Assembly (NCBI GenBank): GCA_947625905.1
Contig: CANQQJ010000006.1
Location: 1 to 64,000, forward strand
DNA length: 64,000 bases
Source: an uncultured Clostridia bacterium
Lineage (GTDB): Bacteria; Bacillota; Clostridia; Monoglobales; Monoglobaceae
Direction: 5' to 3'
Below are positions 1-8,277 of the stretch, one piece after another. Within the stretch, counting starts at the first letter, position 1, and each line of letters starts with the position of its first letter. The translations under genes were made by a program, and so were the position numbers. Below the pieces are notes generated by a model. The model was given only the letters and a program-made list of their open reading frames with translations. It searched no databases and had not been told where the DNA came from.

Positions 1-1748
1 ACAAGCTCCTTTGTGGTATAACCGTCACTATCAAAGTCGATAATATACCCCCGCTTCTGAGGCGCAGCCGTCGGATCAGCGGTTGGAGCCTCGCTCGGTT
101 CCGTGGTTGGCGTTTCGCTCGGTGTTTCACTCGGTGCTGCGGAAGGTTCCGCGCTCGGTGTATCCGTGGGCTCTGCGCTTGGTGCATCTGTGGGTTCCGC
201 GCTTGGCGCATCTGTGGGTTCCGCGCTTGGCGCATCTGTGGGTTCCGCGCTCGGAGACTCGGTGGGCGGCGCATCGGTCGGCGTCTCGCCCGGAGTTTCG
301 CTCGGTGCCGCGGACGGTTCCGCGCTCGGAGACTCGGTCGGTTCGACCGCATTGTAGATATACTCCACCTTAAAATCGTCGCAGTATATTTTGCCGTATC
401 CGGAATCTTTCGAACCAATATAGTATTTGCCGTTCTTTCCCTTATACCAATCGTTTGTGCCGCTTATCGTCTGTTGGTCAACCTGAGTGTTTTTGGGATC
501 CAACACCGTTGTTATCATCTTTCCCGACTCCGGATAGATATAATGCTGTATCGTGTACCATCCATCCGTAAGAGTGTGTTCCACTTTATTGGCATTATGT
601 ATGTTACATTCGCCGTTTCTCAGGCGTATCGCCCATTTGCGGTTCGAGTCATTATCATCTGAATAACCGGCGTTCAGTGAATTTGATTTCCAAGATGATG
701 TATTGGGACTGGGGAGCGGAGTGGATGCGGGATCGCTAAACTTTACTTTGTACTCAAAATGTATCTCATCGACATCTTCCGCGTTCTCAAACAATTTGCG
801 TATTGTAAATATTTCTTTCGCCGGCTGTGTTGTTTGATCCAATTCCAAACAGTTGTCTCCGTCTTCGTTTACAATATTAAACTTGTCCTTTTCGGTCTCG
901 GGTATTGTGAATTTATCCTTGGCGGCCGTAACAAGCTCCTTTGAGGTATAACCGTCAGTATCAAAGTTTATAACATATCCCTTAAGCTTACCATAGCTTA
1001 CTTTTATATCGTCAATTAAAATGCCGTAACCGGCCCCGTCACAACCGATCAGATATTCCATAAGAAGCTCTGCTACGGATGTTTCGCGACTATCAAGCAA
1101 CTCGGGGCCTTTATAAAGATATGTTGTCCACTTTCCGTCCTTTACCTCCTCGACGATCGTGTACCAAACTGATTCGCCTTTAAACGTAGAAGATGACAAT
1201 GTATTCCTTAACCCGTTAGCTTCAGGAGCTATCCGTGCTGCCCATTTTCTGTTGCTCTGTCCGGTACCTATATAACTTTTTGTATTTAATGAGCTGTAAT
1301 CACTCCAATTAGAACTCCCGGGACCCTGTTTCTTAAGATCTGTAAACTTAAACTTATATTCAAGCTTTACCGGATTTGCCTTATCCGCAGCCGAGTCAAA
1401 AGCTCTTATATCAAGGCACCAGTTGCCCGGTAGATTATTATTATCATTCTGACTCACTGCTTTTTGCGGTTGAAGAGTCAGATACTTATTACCGCCGCCT
1501 TCTTCATCATCGGTCAATGTCACCGCGCCCGCTCCGCTATTATAAACCAGCTTGGCGCTATCATCTGTAAGAGCATTCAGGTCATCAAAGTCATTTTCGT
1601 AATATGTCTCCCATAATATGCTATCGGCCGCCGGTTCGGCTGCCGCTTCGGCCGTGCCTTCGGCCGCTGCTGCGCCGCAGCTCAGTGTTGAGAAGATCAT
1701 CAGCGCCGAAGTGAGAAGCGCGCAGAATTTAATATTACTCTTTTTCAT
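1..1748 (-). CDS. Secreted multi-module beta-sandwich protein with Pro/Thr-rich linker (partial, 3' end off window)
   Basis: The frame is open from an ATG at 1748 (AAGGAG 9 nt upstream) to the left edge, so about 582 residues are visible and the C-terminus is missing. Residues 1-30 are a signal peptide (MKKSNIKFCALL...CGAAAA). A jelly-roll-like module follows (about 42-260), ending in the typical YGILIDDIKVSYG strand. A second module ends in a DDFKVEY strand (to about 455), then comes a long linker of repeated PSAEPTDA units (nt 85-355), then the start of another copy of the GYxIxFDxDGYTxKELV module at the very edge. The first 260 residues closely match the secreted protein at 3033-6257, so the two are tandem paralogues. 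It is probably an extracellular carbohydrate-binding protein; no catalytic motif is visible. The export signal is clear, the ligand unknown. Confidence 0.8.
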   Translation of the reverse strand, partial: MKKSNIKFCALLTSALMIFSTLSCGAAAAEGTAEAAAEPAADSILWETYYENDFDDLNALTDDSAKLVYNSGAGAVTLTDDEEGGGNKYLTLQPQKAVSQNDNNNLPGNWCLDIRAFDSAADKANPVKLEYKFKFTDLKKQGPGSSNWSDYSSLNTKSYIGTGQSNRKWAARIAPEANGLRNTLSSSTFKGESVWYTIVEEVKDGKWTTYLYKGPELLDSRETSVAELLMEYLIGCDGAGYGILIDDIKVSYGKLKGYVINFDTDGYTSKELVTAAKDKFTIPETEKDKFNIVNEDGDNCLELDQTTQPAKEIFTIRKLFENAEDVDEIHFEYKVKFSDPASTPLPSPNTSSWKSNSLNAGYSDDNDSNRKWAIRLRNGECNIHNANKVEHTLTDGWYTIQHYIYPESGKMITTVLDPKNTQVDQQTISGTNDWYKGKNGKYYIGSKDSGYGKIYCDDFKVEYIYNAVEPTESPSAEPSAAPSETPGETPTDAPPTESPSAEPTDAPSAEPTDAPSAEPTDAPSAEPTDTPSAEPSAAPSETPSETPTTEPSEAPTADPTAAPQKRGYIIDFDSDGYTTKEL

Positions 1749-1776
1749 AAACGATCACTCCTTATTAAAAATTTTT

Positions 1777-2880
1777 TCATTTACTTTTTTGAGCCTCAAA
1801 ATCTCTGTCGGCCATATCGCAGAAATTTTTGATCAGAGCCGTTTCATTAGGGTCATAAGGCCTGAGGCTCGGCCTTAACAGATCGTGGAACCACTTGGTA
1901 AAATCAACGTTCGTGTTGGTTCCGTTTTCGTAGTTCTGCCATGTGCTTTCCCACGGCTCGTATGTTTGGTACTTGCCGGCGACAAAGCCCCAGTTATAAC
2001 ATCCGATTTTTTCAAGATAGAAAAGCGGGAAGTTCTCAAACACAGTGTTGCCGAAGGTTCGGCACAGCCATTCCGTGTTGATAAGGGGCCTGCCCTCTTT
2101 TTTAAGGCGTTTTATGTATTCTACGTGCACATCAAAGCTTGCATAGCAGTGATATGATATTATATCCGAGTTGTCGAGCAGGTATCTGTTAAGCTCGTCC
2201 CATTTCTCGTCGCCGCCTCCGAAATGAAACACTCCGGAAGTCAGCGGCTGCGACGGATCGCACGCGCGCACCGTCTCAAACATTTTTTTCACGTTCGGCA
2301 GCGTTATGCTCACGCGGAGGCTGTTTCCCGCCTCGTTATACACATCCCAAACACAAATCCTCGGATCATCCTTATATTTTGTCACGAGCTCGGTCACCAT
2401 TTCGAGGTACTCTTTTCTTGAATCTTCATTATCAAGATAGAAATGCGGCGCGGGCTCGGTATGATTTCCGTGCTGTGAGATCTTTCTGCCGCCGTGGTAG
2501 CCCCGGTCATAGTGCTGCACGCCTATATAAGGCAGTCTCCTATTGGCTGTTTTTGGCGGCATACAATCGTTCGCAAGAACAAACATGCACGAAATGCCGT
2601 ATTTGTCGCAAAGCGACAGATATCGCTCGAATCTTTCCATAAATCCGTCATGCTCCTGCTGCCATACCACAAATTCGGGCAATATACGAATAGTGTTGTA
2701 TCCCAGCTCCTTGAGCGCCTTGAATTCTCTTTCCGTTGTTTTAAAGCGTTCCTCAAATCCCAGCGACTGCCACTGGTCCACACGGTTCGCGCAGTCGGAG
2801 CTCATGTAATTGCAGCCGCGCAGCCACGGCATTTTATCATACCACTCCCACGCCTTCTCCTTACTCCATCGTTCTTTCAC
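1777..2880 (-). CDS. Cytoplasmic clan-A glycoside hydrolase (GH5-like)
   Basis: A 367-residue TIM-barrel hydrolase with no signal peptide, so probably cytoplasmic and acting on imported oligosaccharides. The acid/base glutamate is E183 in WDVYNEAGN and the nucleophile is E270 in LINTEWLCR, the spacing expected of retaining clan-A enzymes (GH5 and relatives). YHCYAS near 243-248 fits the beta-6 strand. The start is GTG at 2880 with AAGGAG about 12 nt upstream; no better ATG precedes the conserved PWLRGCNY segment. It lies between two paralogous secreted beta-module genes and downstream of an ABC importer on the same strand, consistent with one sugar-utilisation transcript. Substrate is not deducible; similar proteins are often annotated as cellulase or 1,4-beta-xylanase. 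Confidence 0.82.
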   Translation of the reverse strand: MKERWSKEKAWEWYDKMPWLRGCNYMSSDCANRVDQWQSLGFEERFKTTEREFKALKELGYNTIRILPEFVVWQQEHDGFMERFERYLSLCDKYGISCMFVLANDCMPPKTANRRLPYIGVQHYDRGYHGGRKISQHGNHTEPAPHFYLDNEDSRKEYLEMVTELVTKYKDDPRICVWDVYNEAGNSLRVSITLPNVKKMFETVRACDPSQPLTSGVFHFGGGDEKWDELNRYLLDNSDIISYHCYASFDVHVEYIKRLKKEGRPLINTEWLCRTFGNTVFENFPLFYLEKIGCYNWGFVAGKYQTYEPWESTWQNYENGTNTNVDFTKWFHDLLRPSLRPYDPNETALIKNFCDMADRDFEAQKSK

Positions 2881-2990
2881 TTATATCACTCTCTCCTTAA
2901 TTCGATCAAAACATGTTGTCTCAAATCTTTTTTTCATATTTTATATTTTTTAAATCTTTTTTCATTTCCTTCCGCCCGTCTCGTCCTTCC

Positions 2991-3021
2991 GCCTGCCTCG
3001 ACGCACAGGCGCGAGGCAGGC
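2991..3021 (-). other. Perfect 10-bp intergenic hairpin after the secreted protein gene
   Basis: GCCTGCCTCG (2991-3000) and CGAGGCAGGC (3012-3021) form a perfect 10-bp stem with an 11-nt loop, 11 nt past the stop of the 3033-6257 gene. No T-tract follows on either strand, so it is not a classical terminator. It may stabilise the upstream mRNA end or be a small intergenic palindrome. Confidence 0.55.
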
Positions 3022-3032
3022 AGTAATTTGCT

Positions 3033-6000
3033 TCATTCCGAAATTTCAAGGCTTGAGCAGAGCGGTCTCATATCGCTCGGCGAATCCCAGCACATTATCT
3101 TTACCGAAGTTACGTCCGAAACATCCTGCGGCACGGCAGTCTGTTTTGTCAATGTATTTGATCCCGCCAGGAGCGTTCCCGTATCCGTGATATTCACAGC
3201 CGCCTTGAGTTCCGCACCGGCGTAATACGCGGCTATCAGCGTGTACGGCTGCGCGGTTTCCGTGTAGTTGTCAGCCACAACACTTATCGCCGCGGTCTTG
3301 CCCGCGCTCTCTTTGATCTTACTCAGATCCGCCGAAGCTCCGTCTATCGTAAAGCCGCTGATCCTGACGCGCAGCTTTGAGGTGCCGGTGGTGAAGTCGA
3401 GAGCCTGAGCGTCGCTGAGCTGCGCGCCCGCGACGTTTTGAACGCCTTGGCCGACATGAATTGTATATGTTGTATTCTCGGCAAGAGGCTGCTCAAATGT
3501 CATGCGGTATTTTCCGCCCGCCGTGTATGACGGGATCACGCTTAAATGTGCATCGCTGTCTTTTACGGTCACATAAACATTTTCATCCGTAAGCGTGTCC
3601 ACATCCATGGGAGCGCCGAAATCTATCTCCACCGCGTTTGCCGCCGGGTTTACGTCGCGCCAATCGCTCTCTTCGCTTTCCGAAGTGAATATCGAAACGC
3701 TGTCTCCCGTCACGGCGGGCGCATTATAACCGTAGGTGATCTTGATATTATCATAGCAGATCTGCGCGTCTCCCGCGCCTGTGCCGATCAGCATCGATTG
3801 GATCTTTCCGGCGGTAATAAGATCGCGGGCGTTTATATTGGTTTCTCCGCTTGCCTTACCGTCGGTCGTATCGTCGAACGGGCCTCCGCCGCCTACGGGC
3901 GGTGTAATCATTGTCCTCACATTGTGCGTGCCGTTTTTATTATTTTCGCCGACCGGGATCACCTGCTTTAAGTGGTACCACTCTCCCGCGACGGGCTTGT
4001 CATATCTTAAACCGTCCCAGCCGAATTTTACGCGCCAGTTCTGACCAACGCTCATTCCGTTTACTCCGTTAGCGTTTCCCGTGTAGCCTTCACGGCGGTA
4101 GGTCGAAGCGATCAGAGTTTTTCCCTTAAGCGTTCCCTCGTCGGTCAAGTCAGCTCCCGGTTCGATCATCGCGTCATACTCAACGGTAATGCTGTCCGCG
4201 TGCTCCGCGTTGTCAAAAGCGTTGATAAACATCTGAGCTTTGGCGGCTGTGCCGTTTTTCAGTTTCAAAACCTTGTTTCCCTCGCCCGGGCCGTCGATCA
4301 GTTCATAGCCGGGGCTTTGCTCGGGATCAATATACCATCTTTCATTTCCTGCGGAGGTCGGGAGCCGGTCCGTCGCGGTATAGCTGTCAAAGTCAAGCAC
4401 AAAGTCCGCGGGAATCGTCTCGGGCGTGAGGACATGATCGCTTCGCACCACCGTAAAATCAAATGTCAGGTCCGCGTCCGCCTTTACTCCGCCTGCGGTT
4501 TCGGCTCCGGTCGTCAATGTGAGAGTATAATTGCCGACCGCCAGAGGCGCGCTCAAATTCATGTTATAAACACTGCCGCCGCTTTCAAACGCGCCCGTAT
4601 ATTCTACAGGCGTACCGTCCTTCACAAGCCTTAAGGTCGCCGTATTAACAGTGTCCGTTTTCATCTCGGTGCCGAAGTCGATCACGGCTTTGTCGGTAAG
4701 AACGTCAGCATTATTCGTGTCGGTCTGCTCAACCTCACCCGCGTAAAGCTTAACGTCAAATTTGAGCGCGTTGTAAGTGACCTTTATGTTGTCATAGTAG
4801 ATCTGCGCTCCTCCAAGACCTGTGCCTATCAGCATCGACTGGATCTTTCCGGCAGTAATAAGATTGCGGGCATTTATGTTATTTGTATTGCCTTCGGCGG
4901 GATTACCGTCGGTCGTATCGTCGTACGGGCCTCCGCCGCCCTCGGGCGGTGTAACTATCGTTCTCACATTGTGCTCGCCGTTTTTATTATTTTCGGCGAC
5001 CGGGATCACCTGCTTTAAGTGGTACCACTCTCCCGCAACAGGCTTGTCATATCTTAAACCGTCCCAGCCAAATCTTACGCGCCAGTTCTGACCAACGCTC
5101 ATTCCGTTTACTCCGGTACCGGTTCCGCTGTAACCTTCCTGTCGGTAGGTCGAACCGATCAGAGTTTTTCCCTTAAGCGCTCCGTTGTCGGTCAGGTTGG
5201 TTCCCGGTTCGATCATCGCGTCATACTCAACGGTAATGCTGTTCGCGTACGCCGCGTTTTCAAAAGCGTTGATAAACATCTGAGCTTTACCGCTTTTGTC
5301 GTCGCTGTTTTTCAATTTCAGGCACTTTCCGGTATTCGTGTTGAGGCCTGTCGGGTTGGGATTATTGACAAGTTCGTATTCGGCTCCGACGTCGGGGTCT
5401 ATGTACCACCGCCCGGTGCCGGGCGCTGTCGGGAGCTCATTTTTGTTGTTAAAGTTATCAAAATTCAGTTCAAAATCCTTGAGTATACATTTTCCATAGC
5501 TTACTTTTATATCATCAATCAATATGCCGTAACCGGCCCCGTCACAGCCTACCAGATATTCCTTAAGAAACTCTGCCCCGGATGTTTCGGCACTGTCAAG
5601 CAGCTCGGATTTATCATTATAAAGATATGTTGTCCACTTTCCGCCCTTTACTTCCTCGACGATCGTGTACCAAACTAATTCTCCTTTAAACGCAGAAGAT
5701 GATACTACATTCCTTAACCCGTCAGCTTCAGGAGCTATCCGTGCTGCCCATTTTCTTTCGGTACCTATATAATTTTTTGTATTTAATGAACTGTAATCTT
5801 TCCAATCAGACTTCTCGTTCCCCTGTTTATCAAGCCTTGTAAACTTGAACTTATATTCAAGCTTTACCGGATCCGGCGGGTTTGCCGTATTCGCCGCACC
5901 CGCATTCGGATCAAAAGCTCTTATATCAAGGCACCATTGTGTCTTCGCGCCCGTACTGTCGGCTTGACTCTCCGCTTTTGCCGGATCAAGAGTCAGATAC

Positions 6001-6257
6001 TTACCGTTATTTCCGTCATCGGTCAATTTCACAGCGTCTGCGGCGCTGTTATAAACCAGCTTGGTGTTATCATCCGTAAGCTCATTCAGGCCATTAAAGT
6101 TATTTTCGTAATATGTCTCCCATAATATGTTATCGGCTGAAGTTTCGGCCGCAGCTTCAGCCGCGCCTTCGGCAGCCGCGGCGCCGCAGCTCAATGCCGA
6201 GAAGATCATCAGCGCCGAAGTCAGAAGCGCGCAGAATTTAATATTTCTTTTTTTCAT
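3033..6257 (-). CDS. Secreted multi-module protein with duplicated jelly-roll and SbsA-type Ig-like domains
   Basis: A 1074-residue exported protein. The signal peptide is residues 1-30 (MKKRNIKFCALL...CGAAAA). Modules in order: a jelly-roll-like domain (about 45-259), a GRWYIDP...IYYDNIKVTY module (266-496), an SbsA/Big_5-like Ig domain (502-609, VIDFGTEMKTDTV), a second near-identical copy of the GRWYIDP module (612-842), a second Big_5-like domain (852-952, VEIDFGAPMDVDTL), and a C-terminal beta domain with VKIMCWDS...MRPL (954-1074). The two GRWYIDP copies are strikingly alike in DNA, suggesting recent intragenic duplication. The N-terminal third matches the gene at 1-1748. No catalytic residues are recognised; the DDIKV and DNIKV strand endings resemble carbohydrate-binding jelly rolls. 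It probably binds polysaccharide outside the cell. Confidence 0.82.
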   Translation of the reverse strand: MKKRNIKFCALLTSALMIFSALSCGAAAAEGAAEAAAETSADNILWETYYENNFNGLNELTDDNTKLVYNSAADAVKLTDDGNNGKYLTLDPAKAESQADSTGAKTQWCLDIRAFDPNAGAANTANPPDPVKLEYKFKFTRLDKQGNEKSDWKDYSSLNTKNYIGTERKWAARIAPEADGLRNVVSSSAFKGELVWYTIVEEVKGGKWTTYLYNDKSELLDSAETSGAEFLKEYLVGCDGAGYGILIDDIKVSYGKCILKDFELNFDNFNNKNELPTAPGTGRWYIDPDVGAEYELVNNPNPTGLNTNTGKCLKLKNSDDKSGKAQMFINAFENAAYANSITVEYDAMIEPGTNLTDNGALKGKTLIGSTYRQEGYSGTGTGVNGMSVGQNWRVRFGWDGLRYDKPVAGEWYHLKQVIPVAENNKNGEHNVRTIVTPPEGGGGPYDDTTDGNPAEGNTNNINARNLITAGKIQSMLIGTGLGGAQIYYDNIKVTYNALKFDVKLYAGEVEQTDTNNADVLTDKAVIDFGTEMKTDTVNTATLRLVKDGTPVEYTGAFESGGSVYNMNLSAPLAVGNYTLTLTTGAETAGGVKADADLTFDFTVVRSDHVLTPETIPADFVLDFDSYTATDRLPTSAGNERWYIDPEQSPGYELIDGPGEGNKVLKLKNGTAAKAQMFINAFDNAEHADSITVEYDAMIEPGADLTDEGTLKGKTLIASTYRREGYTGNANGVNGMSVGQNWRVKFGWDGLRYDKPVAGEWYHLKQVIPVGENNKNGTHNVRTMITPPVGGGGPFDDTTDGKASGETNINARDLITAGKIQSMLIGTGAGDAQICYDNIKITYGYNAPAVTGDSVSIFTSESEESDWRDVNPAANAVEIDFGAPMDVDTLTDENVYVTVKDSDAHLSVIPSYTAGGKYRMTFEQPLAENTTYTIHVGQGVQNVAGAQLSDAQALDFTTGTSKLRVRISGFTIDGASADLSKIKESAGKTAAISVVADNYTETAQPYTLIAAYYAGAELKAAVNITDTGTLLAGSNTLTKQTAVPQDVSDVTSVKIMCWDSPSDMRPLCSSLEISE

Positions 6258-6291
6258 TCAAACAATCATTCCTTTCCCGCACTCAAGGCTC

Positions 6292-6314
6292 AAAACGGCA
6301 CCGGACCAATGCCG
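6292..6314 (-). terminator. Weak terminator-like hairpin between permease and secreted protein genes
   Basis: On the minus strand CGGCAT and GTGCCG pair (6 bp with one wobble) around a short loop and are followed by TTTTG. It sits between the permease stop (6361) and the start of the secreted protein (6257). It may cause partial termination between importer and binding-protein genes. The T-tract is short, so support is modest. Confidence 0.3.
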
Positions 6315-6360
6315 CAAAGAGCAAAATTTTGTATTTCTCGTTTATTCTTATTCGTTTTGC

Positions 6361-7296
6361 TTATCCTTTTACAGCGCCCAGTGAAATTCCGCCGACAATG
6401 TGTTTCTGGAAAAGGCAGAAAATCAGCAGCGACGGGATGCTCGCGAATATCAGACCCATCATATATACGTTAGTGGGTATTGACGCCGCCGAGCTGTCCT
6501 TCAGCATAAACAGCCGCGCCGGGGTCGTCATCTTGGCCGCGTCCTTCAGCACAAGATAAGGCGTGAAGTAATCCGACCACGCCACACTCAGAGCGCCGAT
6601 GGCCACATAAACGACTACCGGCATTGCTATGGGCAGCATAATTTTGTAGAATATCTTGAAGTTGCTGCAGCCGTCAAGCTTTGCCGATTCCACCAGCGAC
6701 GTGGGGATCGCGTCAAAATTATTCTTGAACAAAATAATTTCAAAGCTGTTGGCCCCCGCCGTCAGCCAGATAGGCCAATAGGTATCAAGGATATTGTAGT
6801 TTGTGCCTATGCTGAGTTTGTCGTCTATCACAAACGGAAATGAGATATACGACATATAGGTCGGCACCGTCCGTATTATGGCCGGCATCATCATTGTCCA
6901 AACCACCATAACGAATATAAGCTTGGTGCCCGGGACCCTGAATTTGGACAGGATAAATCCCGCCAGTCCGCACACAAATACCGACGCAACAACGTTTCCG
7001 AGCGATACGATAAATGTGTTTATCATGCTTCGTCCCAGCGCAAGGTCCTTCCATGCCACCGTGATACGCTCCCAAGCGTAGGAGGGAGAAAATTCTTTTG
7101 GTAAAAACGCCGCAGACGAATACATCTCCTGGGTCGACTTAAACGCGCTCAATACCATCCATACGGCCGGAAGCACCGTGCACAAAGCCGCTATTACCAA
7201 CACACCGAAGAATATCCAATAGAGAAGCTTTCCCTTAAAAGATTTCAAATCTATTTGGTTCAAGATCCCCGGCTGTTTTCCCGAAAAACGTTTCAC
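6361..7296 (-). CDS. Carbohydrate ABC transporter permease (MalG-type)
   Basis: A 311-residue inner-membrane subunit of a CUT1-type sugar importer. Six hydrophobic segments are visible, starting with LLYWIFFGVLVIAALCTVL near 30-48. The EAA cytoplasmic loop reads SLVESAKLDGCSNFKIF and ends in MLP, the docking site for the ATPase. The C-terminus GGISLGAVKG is typical of MalG-like subunits. Start is GTG at 7296 with AAGGAGG 10 nt upstream; no ATG lies closer. It follows the MalF-type permease by 15 nt and the binding lipoprotein before that, so the three form one importer. No ATPase gene is nearby, suggesting use of a shared MsmX-like ATPase encoded elsewhere. Confidence 0.92.
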   Translation of the reverse strand: MKRFSGKQPGILNQIDLKSFKGKLLYWIFFGVLVIAALCTVLPAVWMVLSAFKSTQEMYSSAAFLPKEFSPSYAWERITVAWKDLALGRSMINTFIVSLGNVVASVFVCGLAGFILSKFRVPGTKLIFVMVVWTMMMPAIIRTVPTYMSYISFPFVIDDKLSIGTNYNILDTYWPIWLTAGANSFEIILFKNNFDAIPTSLVESAKLDGCSNFKIFYKIMLPIAMPVVVYVAIGALSVAWSDYFTPYLVLKDAAKMTTPARLFMLKDSSAASIPTNVYMMGLIFASIPSLLIFCLFQKHIVGGISLGAVKG

Positions 7297-7311
7297 TTTC
7301 TCTCCACCTCC

Positions 7312-8223
7312 TTATTGATTCTCCTCTACCTTTTTATTCAGATAGAAGTAAAAACAGGTCGCCACGATCAGGATCGCGAAAACAATGGTTCCCAAGGCCA
7401 GCGCCTGGCCCACTCGTCCCTGCACAAATCCGTATTGATACATTTGATATCCCACCGAAGTGGAAGCTCCGTTTGGGCCGCCGCCCGTCATGACCATCGG
7501 CTGCTGCAGCACCTGAAATACGCCTATCATCTGGCGCACCACATTAAGCACCACCAGTCCCGACATCTGAGGCAAGGCCACATGAATAAACCGCTGAAAA
7601 GGATTCGCGCCATCTAAAGTGGCCGCTTCATACAGCGTTGTGTCGATCCCCTGAATAGATGCGTAGTACAGGAACATGGTAGCCGCGAAGCCCTGCCAGG
7701 TCATCTCTATTACAATAAAGATTATCGTGAAGCGAGAGTCATTCAGCCATACATACGGGTCCACTCCAAACTTTGCCAGCAGCATATTCAGCATTCCCGT
7801 TTCGTTCGGGAAATAGATGAAATACCAAAGCAGCAGGATGCTGACGCCCGGCAGGATCGCGGGTAAATAAATGGCTGTGCGAAGCGTCGTTCTGAAGTGA
7901 ACGATCTCATTGAGCATAAACGCGAGCAGCAGCGGCGGCAGAAATCCGATCAAAAAGCTCCAAAACACATACTGCACCGTGTTCCACATTACCCTTCCGA
8001 AATCAGAATTGGTTATCACCTGAATATAGTTGTCAAGCCCAACAAATTCAGTGGGCGTGTAACCCTTCATTTTAAAGAAAGACCACACTATTCCCATGAA
8101 TGACGGCCGCCATATCATCAGATACAGCACGATAACCGCGGGCAGCAGCAGGATCCACGCGCCGAGATACCGCTTCAGCTTCTGCTTTCTCTTTTCTCTG
8201 CTAATTTTAGTATTAGCTTTCAT
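7312..8223 (-). CDS. Carbohydrate ABC transporter permease (MalF/UgpA-type)
   Basis: A 303-residue membrane subunit pairing with the MalG-type permease downstream. The N-terminus is strongly basic (residues 1-19), followed by a first membrane span YLGAWILLLPAVIVLYLMI and five further spans. The EAA loop reads LYEAATLDGANPFQRFIHV and ends in LPQ. The start ATG at 8223 has GTAAGG just upstream. It lies between the solute-binding lipoprotein (stop 8278) and the second permease (start 7296). Length is normal for the family. Confidence 0.92.
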   Translation of the reverse strand: MKANTKISREKRKQKLKRYLGAWILLLPAVIVLYLMIWRPSFMGIVWSFFKMKGYTPTEFVGLDNYIQVITNSDFGRVMWNTVQYVFWSFLIGFLPPLLLAFMLNEIVHFRTTLRTAIYLPAILPGVSILLLWYFIYFPNETGMLNMLLAKFGVDPYVWLNDSRFTIIFIVIEMTWQGFAATMFLYYASIQGIDTTLYEAATLDGANPFQRFIHVALPQMSGLVVLNVVRQMIGVFQVLQQPMVMTGGGPNGASTSVGYQMYQYGFVQGRVGQALALGTIVFAILIVATCFYFYLNKKVEENQ

Positions 8224-8251
8224 ATAGCCTTACCCCCATTGATACTCAAAA

Positions 8252-8272
8252 ATCCGCGAAATTAATTCGGAT
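8252..8272 (-). other. Small hairpin between binding-protein and permease genes
   Basis: ATCCG (8252-8256) and CGGAT (8268-8272) can pair, with extra A-T pairs if a 2-nt bulge is allowed, in the 54-nt gap between the binding-protein stop and the first permease start. Such hairpins often let the binding protein be made in excess of the permeases. The second importer in this window has a stronger one in the same place. Confidence 0.3.
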
Positions 8273-8277
8273 GCGTT

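Noticed and set aside
85..355. Repeats that could suggest a CRISPR or other tandem array
   Set aside because: The units are coding PSAEPTDA linker repeats in frame, without unique spacers.
83..373. Two plus-strand open frames made of V/L/G/S repeats
   Set aside because: They are the reverse reading of the PSAEPTDA linker of the minus-strand secreted protein; low complexity with no ribosome site.
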